Shown: positions 25,130 through 34,330 of the stretch, piece by piece
Position numbering within the stretch: position 1 is the first letter of the stretch
How the letters are laid out: each line of letters starts with the position of its first letter
Source: Desulfitobacterium dehalogenans ATCC 51507
GTDB lineage: Bacteria > Bacillota > Desulfitobacteriia > Desulfitobacteriales > Desulfitobacteriaceae
Direction: 5' to 3'
Assembly: GCF_000243155.2 (NCBI RefSeq)
Contig: NC_018017.1
Coordinates: forward strand, 2,170,001 to 2,234,000
DNA: 64,000 nucleotides
Made by a program: the position numbers and the translations under genes
The notes under the pieces: generated by a model
What the model was told of the DNA's origin: nothing
Seen by the model: only the letters and a program-made list of their open reading frames with translations
Databases searched by the model: none

Positions 25130-26095
25130 TTACTTTAAGTCTTCATCCTCCAGGCTCAAATCACAGGGTAGAATCCCCATGAGTTCTTCACGGGATGAAG
25201 TGGATTTTTCATAGAGTCGTACGGCCTGTTTGCGAATAGCTTTCTCCACCATATTGCGTACTAAGCGGGCATTCCCTGCATAAGGGTGGGAATTCAGGAC
25301 TCCCTGCAGCATAAAGCGGAAAGCGTCACGGGCATCAGAGGTGAACTGATATTGGCGTGTTTTAAGCATGGAGTCCCCAATGCTCAGCAGCTCTTCGATA
25401 GAGTAATCAGGGAAATCAATATGGATGGGAAAGCGGGATCTTAAGCCGGGATTGGTTTGTAAAAACCACTCCATCTCGTGTTTATAGCCGGCTAAGATGA
25501 GAATGAGATCATTTTTATGATCCTCCATGGCCTTCACCAAGGCATCAATAGCTTCTTTGCCGAAATCCTTTTCTCCCCCTCGGGCTAAAGAATAGGCTTC
25601 GTCGATAAAGAGAATCCCTCCCAAAGCCTTTTTGACCATGTCCCGAGTCTTTTGTGCCGTATGACCTATGTATTCCCCCACGAGATCCGCTCTCTCACAT
25701 TCAATAATATGTCCTTTTTGCAGAACATCCATTTCCTTAAAGAGCCTGCCGATTAAACGAGCCACCGTGGTTTTACCTGTTCCAGGATTGCCTCGGAAAA
25801 TCATATGAAGGACCAGGGGTTCTGCCACCAGTTTTTCTCGTGTCCGTCTCTTTTGGATCTCTATGTAAGCTTGAATCTCGTAGATGAGACGTTTGACTGT
25901 GGTTAAACCAACGAGGGCATTGAGTTCAGCAATGATCTCAGCCGTGGTGCTGTTTTCCGATGAATGTTGAGTTACCTTTCGTCCACGGGATAATTCAGAA
26001 GATGAATCCACGATGGCCGCTGTCTTGTGAGTCCGCGGTGTTTGAACGATCGGAGGCTGATTTTTTTCCCTCGGAAAGGTAATACGTATTGCCAT
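25130..26095 (-). CDS. spoVK: AAA+ ATPase SpoVK (stage V sporulation protein K, CbbX-like)
   Basis: A ~321-aa AAA+ ATPase with Walker A GNPGTGKTT, Walker B GILFIDEAYSLARGG and the sensor/arginine region GLRSRFPIHIDFPDYS. In Bacillus, SpoVK is made in the mother cell and needed for spore maturation; the CbbX relatives remodel Rubisco. The first ~65 residues are a variable extension. ATG 26095 sits after GGGAGGTG (11-bp gap); the upstream GTG 26107 is too close to that site. Its position just before hflX repeats the Bacillus order. Confidence 0.9.
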   Translation of the reverse strand: MAIRITFPREKNQPPIVQTPRTHKTAAIVDSSSELSRGRKVTQHSSENSTTAEIIAELNALVGLTTVKRLIYEIQAYIEIQKRRTREKLVAEPLVLHMIFRGNPGTGKTTVARLIGRLFKEMDVLQKGHIIECERADLVGEYIGHTAQKTRDMVKKALGGILFIDEAYSLARGGEKDFGKEAIDALVKAMEDHKNDLILILAGYKHEMEWFLQTNPGLRSRFPIHIDFPDYSIEELLSIGDSMLKTRQYQFTSDARDAFRFMLQGVLNSHPYAGNARLVRNMVEKAIRKQAVRLYEKSTSSREELMGILPCDLSLEDEDLK

Positions 26096-26163
26096 AAGAT
26101 GTGACACCTCCCGTCTTTACTACTATACGCAGAAAGACGGGAAAGGTGTCCTTAATTATTATC

Positions 26164-27996
26164 TCATTTTGCGCTGTTGGAAGCCAGGGATTTTGCATAG
26201 CGGACACGGGCATTTTTGTCGAGATACTTCTTCCGCAAGCGAATGCTCTTCGGGGTGATCTCTACCAGTTCATCGTCATCAATATACTCCAGGGCCTGCT
26301 CTAAGGTAAAGATTTTTGCCTTCTCTAAACGAAGAGCTTCCTCGGCATTACTGGAGCGCATATTGGTGACATGTTTTTTTCGTGCCACATTGACTTCAAT
26401 ATCCTGCTCCCGGTTGCTTTCCCCGACGATCATTCCTTCATAGACCTTGGTGCCGGGTTCGATAAAGGTGATTCCTCTCTCTTGAGCAGAGTGCAGCCCG
26501 TAGGTTGTGGCTTCTCCTGTCTCAAAAGCTATTAAAACCCCCCGGCTTCTGCCGGGAATTTCTCCCTTAAAGGGTTCATAACCGTGAAAGACATGGCTCA
26601 TGATCCCCTCTCCCCTGGTTTCGGTTAGGAAATCTCCCCGGAAACCGATGAGTCCGCGGGCGGGAACTTTAAATTCCACCCGCATTTGGGTCTGAGAAAT
26701 ATGGGTCATATTGACCATTTCCGCCTTCCGTTTCCCCAGCAATTCGATGACCGTTCCCATGGAGGTTTCAGGAATATCGCAGATGAGATATTCAATCGGT
26801 TCGCATTTCTCTCCATCCACGGTTTTATAGATCACCTCAGGCTTGGAAACCTGGAGCTCATAGCCCTCTCGGCGCATGTTCTCAATTAAAATGGATAAAT
26901 GGAGCTCGCCGCGGCCGGATACCTTAAAGGAATCTGCCGAATCCGTTTCTTCAACCCGGAGGCTTACATTGGTCTCAATCTCTTTATATAAGCGTTCCCT
27001 CAGTTTACGGGAGGTAACAAATTCCCCTTCCAGTCCGGCAAAGGGGCTGTTATTAACAATAAAATTCATAGTCAACGTAGGCTCATCCACTTCAATCACC
27101 GGCAAAGCCTCCGGATTGCTGGCATCAGCTACAGTTTCCCCAATATTAGCGGTAGTTAAGCCTGTGAGAGCCACGATTTCTCCAGCCTCTGCCTCCGGTA
27201 CATCGATGCGTTTTAACCCTTCATAGGTATAGACTTTGCCGATTTTGGCCCGCTCAAAGCTGCCATCCCGTTTGATCAAGGTGATACTTTCACCTTGACG
27301 AACCTTACCGCGGACAATCCGGCCGATGACGATCTTGCCCACATAGTCGTCGTAATCAAGGGTGGTAACCAAAAGCTGCAGAGGGGCTTCCACATCCACA
27401 CTGGGGGCAGGAATATGCTCCAGAACCACCTTGAAAAGGGGCTCAAAGCTATGGGTGAGCTGATCAGGCTCCATACCGGCCAGTCCATCCCGTGCGGAGG
27501 CGTAGATCACCGGGAAATCCAGCTGTTCATCATCGGCACCTAATTCGATAAATAAGTCCAGGACCTCATCCACTACTTCAGCAGGACGAGCATCCGGACG
27601 GTCAATCTTATTAATCACCACGATGGGAACAAGTTTAAGCTCTAAAGCCTTTCTTAAAACAAAACGTGTTTGGGGCATGGGCCCTTCGAAAGAGTCCACA
27701 ATCAAGAGTACCCCGTCCACCATCTTCAAGACCCGTTCCACTTCACCGCCAAAGTCGGCGTGACCTGGTGTATCCACAATATTGATTTTTGTATCCAACC
27801 AATTGACCGCTGTATTCTTAGAGAGAATGGTAATACCCCTCTCCCTCTCCAGGTCATTGGAGTCCATAACCCGCTCCACAACATTTTGATTGGCTCGGAA
27901 GGTTCCGCTTTGTCTAAGCATCGCATCAACCAAGGTTGTCTTGCCATGGTCCACGTGAGCAATAATGGCGATATTACGAATATTCATTGATTTCAT
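26164..27996 (-). CDS. typA: Translational GTPase TypA/BipA
   Basis: A ~610-aa ribosome-associated GTPase of the EF-G class involved in ribosome assembly and stress adaptation. G motifs: AHVDHGKTT (G1), RGITI (G2), DTPGHADF (G3), NKIDRPDA (G4). Domain II and the EF-G-like domains follow, and the TypA-specific C-terminal region ends near residue 600. ATG 27996 is chosen because AAAGGG lies 9 bp upstream; the frame is open 18 bp further. A cluster of long antisense frames inside it are shadows. Confidence 0.96.
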   Translation of the reverse strand: MKSMNIRNIAIIAHVDHGKTTLVDAMLRQSGTFRANQNVVERVMDSNDLERERGITILSKNTAVNWLDTKINIVDTPGHADFGGEVERVLKMVDGVLLIVDSFEGPMPQTRFVLRKALELKLVPIVVINKIDRPDARPAEVVDEVLDLFIELGADDEQLDFPVIYASARDGLAGMEPDQLTHSFEPLFKVVLEHIPAPSVDVEAPLQLLVTTLDYDDYVGKIVIGRIVRGKVRQGESITLIKRDGSFERAKIGKVYTYEGLKRIDVPEAEAGEIVALTGLTTANIGETVADASNPEALPVIEVDEPTLTMNFIVNNSPFAGLEGEFVTSRKLRERLYKEIETNVSLRVEETDSADSFKVSGRGELHLSILIENMRREGYELQVSKPEVIYKTVDGEKCEPIEYLICDIPETSMGTVIELLGKRKAEMVNMTHISQTQMRVEFKVPARGLIGFRGDFLTETRGEGIMSHVFHGYEPFKGEIPGRSRGVLIAFETGEATTYGLHSAQERGITFIEPGTKVYEGMIVGESNREQDIEVNVARKKHVTNMRSSNAEEALRLEKAKIFTLEQALEYIDDDELVEITPKSIRLRKKYLDKNARVRYAKSLASNSAK

Positions 27997-28130
27997 CAAT
28001 AATTTCCCTTTCATGACTAAATTACACTAACTTTAAATATACCATGCCTTTATTATCTCTACAACACGTTATTTTTAGTTATATTTTCCGCGCTGCACTG
28101 AAGTTACATTGAAAAAGATCTGAAGGTTGA

Positions 28131-28800
28131 TTCTCCAGGATTTTGCTTTACACCGGTCGCTCCATAAGCTGCGCGGACAAAACTAACGCTCAAGCTCTCC
28201 GCTCCGAAAGGTACCCCGCCAAATCGCTCCTGCTCAATGGCGGGTTGGAAACGTCCTGTTTCCAACCTTTCTCCGCTGCGTGCTTTTCGCGAAGTTTTGT
28301 TTCCGCTCGCTTAAATTCGCTCCCTTTTGTAAAGCAAAATCCTTGGGCTACTTTTCGGGTCTATGCCTGCAGGGCTTTGTGAATAAGTTACGCTAACCGA
28401 GCAGCTTTTTCCGTCTTTACCGACGCCGCTTGTGCGGCATGGTCGGCAATCCTGGAAACGACCCCAGAAAGTTCTCGCAAAAGGCCCCAGACTTCAAAAA
28501 AAAACTGAAAGAGACTCGCAAGGCGTAGCTTTGCGCACAAAAGGGAACGACTTTCACTGTGTATAAGGCAGCTAAGGCTTCTGCTTCGCTTCACTCACCA
28601 TAAACCAAGCTTTCTTTAAGCGGAGGGGCGTTCGGGTCAACGAGGCCTTCTTAACATAGGCGAGCCATGGTTCACATCAGGTATTACCCTGAGGTTTGGC
28701 TCGACTGTTAAGAAGGCGAGTGGACCAGCCCCGGAGCTATGGAGTGACCGTTGTGCGTAAAGCTACGCGACCCGGACGACACTTCTTTTCATCCCCCAAT
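28131..28800. repeat. Dispersed intergenic repeat, copy A (~670 bp)
   Basis: This non-coding block between typA and hfq is repeated in the same orientation at 38810-39500. It contains a 207-bp inverted-repeat unit (AGGATTTTGCTTTACA at 28137-28152 with its complement at 28328-28343), a 10-bp perfect hairpin (28243-28267), a nested hairpin (28420-28446), and a second unit bounded by 18-bp arms (28523-28540 and 28751-28768, 17/18 matching). Inside the second unit CCTTCTTAACA pairs with TGTTAAGAAGG (28646-28656 and 28706-28716). No gene was found in the whole 28015-28835 gap. Confidence 0.88.
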
Positions 28801-28835
28801 TGATGCCGCTCAAGCTCCAAGCAATTCTGAAACAC

Positions 28836-28863
28836 GAAAAAAGCCTGATTTGAATCAGGCTTT
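28836..28863 (-). terminator. Rho-independent terminator of hfq
   Basis: Stem AAAGCCTGATT (28840-28850) with AATCAGGCTTT (28853-28863), 2-nt apparent loop, and T6 on the minus strand. Confidence 0.92.
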
Positions 28864-28880
28864 ACCTATTGACCTTATTC

Positions 28881-29132
28881 TTAACGTTCTTCAGCCGAGG
28901 CTTGGGACGCAGCCATTAGATTAATGGGACGAAGAGGCATTACAGTTGAAATAGCATGTTTGTAGACCATTTGCTGTTTACCTTCAAATTCAATGACAAC
29001 TGTAAAATTATCAAATCCGCGGACTAAACCTTTTAATTGAAAGCCATTCACTAAGTAAATCGTGACCGGCATATTCTCTTTTCGGACTTGGTTTAAAAAG
29101 GTATCTTGTAAATTGATGGGCGCTTTATTCAT
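28881..29132 (-). CDS. hfq: RNA chaperone Hfq
   Basis: An 83-aa Sm-like protein forming hexameric rings that bind sRNAs and mRNAs. The Sm1 region ([21 protein letters not shown]) and the Sm2 YKHAIS motif are intact, and the N-terminus ([13 protein letters not shown]) is typical. It lies 34 bp after miaA, the usual order in Firmicutes and proteobacteria. The short C-terminal tail is typical of Gram-positives. Confidence 0.97.
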   Translation of the reverse strand: MNKAPINLQDTFLNQVRKENMPVTIYLVNGFQLKGLVRGFDNFTVVIEFEGKQQMVYKHAISTVMPLRPINLMAASQASAEER

Positions 29133-29166
29133 TTTTTTACCTCCACCACCATCTATTTCTATTTTC

Positions 29167-30111
29167 CTATTCTACACGACTTTGAATCCCTCTGCAAGTG
29201 TCTATCAAGAATTCAAGAATATTTGTCATATTCTCGTTATAAGTATCATGCCAAACCACTCGCGGATCCCTGCGAAACCAAGTGAGTTGACGCTTGGCGA
29301 AATGCCGGGTATCTCTTTGAAAGATTCTCATCATCTCCGGGAGGGTCACCTTGCCGTAAAGATAGAGCAAGGCGTGTCGATAACCTATGCTTTGCAAGGG
29401 CTTAAGCTTTGGGGAGTAGCCTTCTTGAATTAAATTCTGAGTTTCCTCGATCAGACCCGAGGCCACCATCTGCTCACAACGGTGATTGATTCGTTCATAA
29501 ATAATGTCCCGCGGTGCGGTAAGCCCTACATAGAGAATTGAAGAAGCCAAAGGCGGATAAACAGTGTCCTGATGACCGCGGATTTCTGAAAAAGGCTTAC
29601 CGGTTAATTGGCAGATTTCCAGGGCACGGATAATGCGAACCGTATCATTGGGATGGAGACGTTGGGCACTGAGCGGATCCCTTTTTTCCAACTCCTGGTG
29701 TAGAGCCTCTTTACCTCGTTCAGAAAGAAATGCGGTCCAGAAATTGCGAATAGGCTCTGAGCCGTGCTCGGCAAATTGAAAAGGATCGATTAAGGAACGG
29801 ATGTAAAGTCCTGTCCCGCCGACAACAATAGGCACCTTGCCCCGGCTTTGGATATCCTGAATGGAGTGACGGGCCAAAGTCTGGAATTGGGCCACAGTGA
29901 AAGGTTCAGTAGGATCCAAAGCATCAAGCAGATAATGGGGTATATTTCCCTGCTCTTCTAAAGTTGGCTTAGCGGACCCGATATCCAGCTTACGGTATAC
30001 CTGAACGGAGTCCCCTGAGATAATCTCACCCTGGAGGGCTTGAGCAAGGGCAACCCCGAGTGCTGTCTTTCCTACGGCTGTAGGTCCTACGATGATGACT
30101 AAGGGTTTCAT
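29167..30111 (-). CDS. miaA: tRNA dimethylallyltransferase MiaA
   Basis: A 314-aa enzyme that adds a dimethylallyl group to N6 of A37 in tRNAs reading UNN codons. The P-loop is [11 protein letters not shown] (residues 8-18), followed by [18 protein letters not shown] and [11 protein letters not shown]. Its product is the substrate of MiaB, encoded at 40095-41435. ATG 30111 overlaps the stop of the upstream methyltransferase gene by 4 bp (ATGA), implying translational coupling. Confidence 0.97.
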   Translation of the reverse strand: MKPLVIIVGPTAVGKTALGVALAQALQGEIISGDSVQVYRKLDIGSAKPTLEEQGNIPHYLLDALDPTEPFTVAQFQTLARHSIQDIQSRGKVPIVVGGTGLYIRSLIDPFQFAEHGSEPIRNFWTAFLSERGKEALHQELEKRDPLSAQRLHPNDTVRIIRALEICQLTGKPFSEIRGHQDTVYPPLASSILYVGLTAPRDIIYERINHRCEQMVASGLIEETQNLIQEGYSPKLKPLQSIGYRHALLYLYGKVTLPEMMRIFQRDTRHFAKRQLTWFRRDPRVVWHDTYNENMTNILEFLIDTCRGIQSRVE

Positions 30112-30947
30112 GAACCTGCTCCCCCTTTGTGGATTATCCCATAGTCTATATGACTATAGTTCCCCCCTTCTCGAATAGAAAAACCCAAACGGCTAAATTC
30201 CTGACTTCCTTTTCTCTCTTTAAGAACAACCCGTCTTTTGGCTATGCGGCAGGCCTCTGCAACAGCTTCACTTTCCAAGGAGCAGGAATTGGCAACCTCA
30301 TGCAAAGGACGGATGGATGCGCTTTTTTCCCGGGTGTGGCGGAACATGGGGTCAAAGTAAACCACATCCGCAAAGGATGAAGGATAGCGGGCCAGCAGTT
30401 CAAGATGATCTCCCCAAAAAACTTCAATGCGCTGAGCAGCTTCTGATAAGGCCTGCCAGGCCTTGGCCTTGTCCAGATTTTGGACATGAGGGTAATCCCC
30501 TTGAGCTAAGGACCGTAACCCATCTTTAACAAGAGCTGCTAAAATGGGAGAGTGCTCTATACCTATGACCTTTCCCTGTCCCCTTACCTGCATGGCCGCT
30601 ACTAAAGCATCCGTTCCCAGCCCTAAAGTGGCATCTAAAAAGACATCTCCTCCTTGCAGTCCGGTCGCCTCCAGAAAACGATCCCCTTCTCCTCTGAGGA
30701 TCTGCAGGACCCGCAGCAAAGCCATACTGGGATGAAACTGCAATCGATTGCCCCCCGCTTCCAGATAGGTTCCTTTACGGGAAATATGGAGGAGGGGATA
30801 CTTTGGTTCTTCGACCGTTTTTTCCAGGAACTTCTTTTGAGGGGTTAGCAAGGTAACGCCAGGTTGCTCTGAAAACCAAAGGGACTTTGCCTTTAAATCC
30901 GGATCCTTGGGATGGGTGATCTTGAGAATTACTGTTGAGTGGTTCAT
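30108..30947 (-). CDS. Class I SAM-dependent methyltransferase, RsmJ-like (DUF548)
   Basis: A 279-aa methyltransferase with motif I FLDATLGLGTDALVAA (~107-122), the acidic residue in VIGIEHS, and YFDPMFRHTREKSA, which closely resembles the DPMFP...KSA signature of E. coli RsmJ (16S rRNA m2G1516). An rRNA-modifying role is therefore likely but not proven; the ~85-residue N-terminal extension differs. It lies 12 bp after mutL and overlaps miaA. Confidence 0.8.
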   Translation of the reverse strand: MNHSTVILKITHPKDPDLKAKSLWFSEQPGVTLLTPQKKFLEKTVEEPKYPLLHISRKGTYLEAGGNRLQFHPSMALLRVLQILRGEGDRFLEATGLQGGDVFLDATLGLGTDALVAAMQVRGQGKVIGIEHSPILAALVKDGLRSLAQGDYPHVQNLDKAKAWQALSEAAQRIEVFWGDHLELLARYPSSFADVVYFDPMFRHTREKSASIRPLHEVANSCSLESEAVAEACRIAKRRVVLKERKGSQEFSRLGFSIREGGNYSHIDYGIIHKGGAGS

Positions 30948-30959
30948 TAAATGCTGCTC

Positions 30960-33008
30960 CTAACTACGATAAAAGCGGTGCTCCAGCTCTTCTTTAGTGA
31001 GTTGAATCATGGTTGGCCGGCCATGGGGACAGGTATAGGGGTTCAGGGTTTTACTCAATTGAACGATCAATTGCTCCATTTCAAAATGGGTCAGGTTTTC
31101 CTTGGCTTTAATGGACTCTTTACAGGCCAGCATATAGATCCACTCCTCCAACAATTGATCCATGGTTGGAGGAATATGATTGAGCAGGACCTGGTCAAGG
31201 AAGTCCCGCAGGAGATGCTCCCCTTGGTAGGGGCCGCTATAGGCTGGGATGCCGCGCAGGAGATAGGTGCGTGTTCCAAATTGCTCAAGAATAAATCCCA
31301 TATCGTTGAGTAGAAGGAAATGCTCCAGCAAAGCCTCTTCCTCCCCGGGGGTAAACTCCATGGGCAGTGGAATCAATAACATTTGACTGTTTCCGGGATT
31401 TTTTTGGTGTTCTGCCAGTAGGCGTTCGTAATTAATACGCTCATGGGCAGCATGCTGGTCAAATATGACAAGCTGTTCCCCATCTGTGGCCAGAATATAC
31501 GTGTTAAAAACCTGCCCGATAGGCCTTAAGGCCAGAAGAGGGCTTTGATCTTTGATGTCATCGGTGATTCCATAGTCCTCTTCTTTAACCAACATTTCCT
31601 GCTCAGCGGTTGGCGGTGTACATACCTCTTTTCCCACTGAATAAATATCGGGCTTCTGGAGGGAGTTTTTTAATGTATCATGTGATTCGGGGAAGAATTC
31701 AGAAGGATGCTCTTCTTTCTCTCTGCAATGCTCATTAAGGGGCAATGGAGCTTTGAAATTAAAGTCCCTTGTAGGATTCTCCCCTATCTCTATGAACTCT
31801 CGCCAATCTATTGCGCTATTTTGCGGAGCGGAAATCCCTTTTGCAGGCTCTGAAGGTGCGTTGCCAAAGGGTTTATAAGGTATAGGTGCAGTTTTGCTCT
31901 GAGACGGGCTCTGAGGGCCTTTAGGGATGAAGTTCAAGGCCACCTGGGCAGGCTTGTCACTGCCGGCGGGGGGGTTTTTAGGGGCTGAGGAATTCTTGAC
32001 AAAGGGTGCTATGGGACGGGCCTCGAGAAGAGTCCTGCGAATGCTGTCGGCAATAAACTCCATCAGTTCTCTTTCTTTATGGAAGCGGATTTCCATTTTA
32101 GTGGGATGGACATTGACATCGTACTCATGGGGTGGGATATGCAATTTCAATACGGTGATGGGATAAAGTTTAGAAGGAATCAAGGTATGATACCCTTCTG
32201 AAACAGCACGGCTGATACTGTTGGAACGGATAATCCGCTGATTAACGATCAAGGTCTCTCCTTGTTTAGTGGAACGAACCAGATCCGGCGGACTAATATA
32301 ACCCTCCAACTGCCAATCTCCCAGTGAGCAGGATAAGGGCAAGAGACGACGGGCCGTGGCTTGGCCGAGGACTGCGCCTATGCTCTCCAGCAAATGTCCT
32401 TTTCCCGGTGTTTGAAGGACAAGGATTTTAGGATGCTTCAGGGTAAAGGAAACATCAGGCCGGGCTAAAGAAAGCCGCCCGATGATATCGGAGATTTGGC
32501 CAAATTCCGTGTTTTTGGATTTTAAAAATTTACGCCGGGCAGGTGTATTATAAAATAAATCATCGACCGTGATAGTGGTTCCCGGAGGACAGCCGGTCTC
32601 GGAGAACTCCAGCTGCTCCCCTCCCAGAATCCGCAAAACCCTCCCGGAAATTTCCTCGGGCGGACGACTGATGATTTCCAGCTTGGAGACGGAAGCAATG
32701 CTGGGCAAAGCTTCACCGCGAAAACCAAGAGTGAGTAAATTGCTTAAATCATCAATGCTGCGTATTTTACTGGTGGCGTGACGCAGGACGGTTAGGGGCA
32801 GATCGTCGGCAGGTATTCCCTGTCCGTTATCCTGGACCCGGATCCTTTCCACACCGCTTCCCTCTATGATGACTTCGATTAGAGTAGCCTGGGCATCCAG
32901 AGCGTTTTCAATCAGCTCTTTCACCACAGAAACAGGGCGCTCCACCACTTCACCGGCAGCGATTTGATTGGCAGCTTGTATGTCCAGGATTTGGATTTTA
33001 GCGGTCAA
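30960..33008 (-). CDS. mutL: DNA mismatch repair protein MutL
   Basis: A 682-aa protein. The N-terminal GHKL ATPase carries ENALDAQA, DNGQGI and GFRGEALPSIASVS. The linker is Pro/Ser-rich (~345-480). The C-terminal dimerisation domain includes QHAAHERINYE, the DQHAxxERxxYE-type motif of MutL endonucleases, with CPHGRP near the end, so nicking activity is expected. It starts at TTG 33008 inside the stop of the upstream gene (4-bp overlap) with GGGGG 9 bp upstream. Confidence 0.96.
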   Translation of the reverse strand: MTAKIQILDIQAANQIAAGEVVERPVSVVKELIENALDAQATLIEVIIEGSGVERIRVQDNGQGIPADDLPLTVLRHATSKIRSIDDLSNLLTLGFRGEALPSIASVSKLEIISRPPEEISGRVLRILGGEQLEFSETGCPPGTTITVDDLFYNTPARRKFLKSKNTEFGQISDIIGRLSLARPDVSFTLKHPKILVLQTPGKGHLLESIGAVLGQATARRLLPLSCSLGDWQLEGYISPPDLVRSTKQGETLIVNQRIIRSNSISRAVSEGYHTLIPSKLYPITVLKLHIPPHEYDVNVHPTKMEIRFHKERELMEFIADSIRRTLLEARPIAPFVKNSSAPKNPPAGSDKPAQVALNFIPKGPQSPSQSKTAPIPYKPFGNAPSEPAKGISAPQNSAIDWREFIEIGENPTRDFNFKAPLPLNEHCREKEEHPSEFFPESHDTLKNSLQKPDIYSVGKEVCTPPTAEQEMLVKEEDYGITDDIKDQSPLLALRPIGQVFNTYILATDGEQLVIFDQHAAHERINYERLLAEHQKNPGNSQMLLIPLPMEFTPGEEEALLEHFLLLNDMGFILEQFGTRTYLLRGIPAYSGPYQGEHLLRDFLDQVLLNHIPPTMDQLLEEWIYMLACKESIKAKENLTHFEMEQLIVQLSKTLNPYTCPHGRPTMIQLTKEELEHRFYRS

Positions 33009-34330
33009 AAATGAGTTACCCCCTTATCCAGATGCCAAAGCTCAACCTCATTATTTCGTTGATCTTGGAGTAATACGGATGTTTTGCGCCCGATAAAATG
33101 CTCCCATAAATCATATCCCGCCTGGGTGCATTGTTGGCAAGCTTCAAAAGGAATCCGCACTAAGGCAAAAGTATTGCCTGTTATAGTATGCTGGCTTTCA
33201 ATGAGCACCGTTCCGCCGCAATGACTGCACTGGCGGATCCAGTCTTTACGTGCCTCCCGGAAACCTTCCGTATCATAATATACGGAGTGAGGAATGTAAA
33301 CCCATTTCCCCGAGGGAAGAAAACTATCGGTGCGGATGGTCCAGTCCGGCTTAGCCCGGCGGTATTGCTCTTTCAACTCCTTAAGGAAGCCCCGGAAGGC
33401 ATTGGAGCCGCTGTGGGGATGACGAGGTTTTTGGGGCTCGATCACTCCCTGATAATCCTCTCCCGCTAAAGCTAAGACAATGGCCAGATTCACATAGGGT
33501 AAGGCTCCTTCAATGGAATATCCTCCCTCCAGGACAGCCAGGTCCGGATTGAGCAGCTCTGTGATTCTTCCATAGCCCCGGGCTGTCACACTCATGGAAG
33601 CTAAGGGATCGGTGAAGTGATTGTCCTGACCGGCCGAGTTAATAATCAGATCCGGTTGGAAATCACGAAGCTTAGGGAGAACCCAGTTTTCCAGGACATG
33701 GTGAAGATCTTCATCCCCGGTACCGGGGGGCAGAGGAATATCCAAGGTAGTCTCCCAGGCATTGGGTCCGCCTTTCTCGTAGATAAAGCCGCTTCCGGGG
33801 TAGAGAGTCCGTCCATCCTGATGAATGGAAACAAAAAGTACATTGGGATCATGATAAAAAATATCCTGTGTACCATCTCCGTGATGAACATCCGTATCCA
33901 CGATAGCCACTTTTTTTATCCCATAGAAGGTACGAAGATGATTAATCAGTATCGCTTCGTTGTTTAAGGTGCAGAACCCTCGATTCCCTAAGACCGTAGC
34001 TCCTGAGTGGTGACCCGGCGGGCGCACCAGGGCAAAGCCATTATGGATCTCCTTTTTGGCCCATGCCTCTCCCAGAACCAGGGAACTTCCGGCGGCGATC
34101 AAATGAGCATCTAAATCATGACCTTCCGGGGAGGGAAAAATCCCCTGAGTCCGTTGGACATCCTTTAATGAAGCAAGACCTGGAGAATACCGTTTGATCT
34201 GGGGTAAATCCATGACCCCCTCTTCAAACAATTGTTCTTGGGTATAAAGGAGTCTTTCCTCCCGTTCAGGATGGGTATCTCCTAAAGACCAGTCAAAAGC
34301 GGGGAAAAATAATAATCCTGTATGCTTCAT
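33005..34330 (-). CDS. Histone-deacetylase-family (AcuC-like) enzyme with C-terminal zinc-ribbon-like tail
   Basis: A 441-aa class II HDAC-type amidohydrolase. The metal ligands are visible in DTDVHHGDGT (Asp, His) and SAGQDNHFTDPL (Asp), with the catalytic pair PPGHHSG. Bacterial members deacetylate proteins such as acetyl-CoA synthetase, acetylated polyamines or other N-acyl compounds; the substrate here is unknown. After about residue 365 comes an extra ~75-residue tail with CSHC and CQQC about 30 residues apart, which could bind zinc. It overlaps both neighbours by 4 bp, so it is translated together with the hydantoinase-like enzyme and MutL. Confidence 0.88.
   Translation of the reverse strand: MKHTGLLFFPAFDWSLGDTHPEREERLLYTQEQLFEEGVMDLPQIKRYSPGLASLKDVQRTQGIFPSPEGHDLDAHLIAAGSSLVLGEAWAKKEIHNGFALVRPPGHHSGATVLGNRGFCTLNNEAILINHLRTFYGIKKVAIVDTDVHHGDGTQDIFYHDPNVLFVSIHQDGRTLYPGSGFIYEKGGPNAWETTLDIPLPPGTGDEDLHHVLENWVLPKLRDFQPDLIINSAGQDNHFTDPLASMSVTARGYGRITELLNPDLAVLEGGYSIEGALPYVNLAIVLALAGEDYQGVIEPQKPRHPHSGSNAFRGFLKELKEQYRRAKPDWTIRTDSFLPSGKWVYIPHSVYYDTEGFREARKDWIRQCSHCGGTVLIESQHTITGNTFALVRIPFEACQQCTQAGYDLWEHFIGRKTSVLLQDQRNNEVELWHLDKGVTHF

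Noticed and set aside
26216-27990. Multiple antisense frames opposite typA, some over 100 codons
   Set aside because: All are shadows of the highly conserved TypA gene.
28143-28594. Short open frames within repeat copies A and B (also 38869-39305)
   Set aside because: The frames differ between the two copies and cross inverted-repeat hairpins, so the conserved unit is non-coding.
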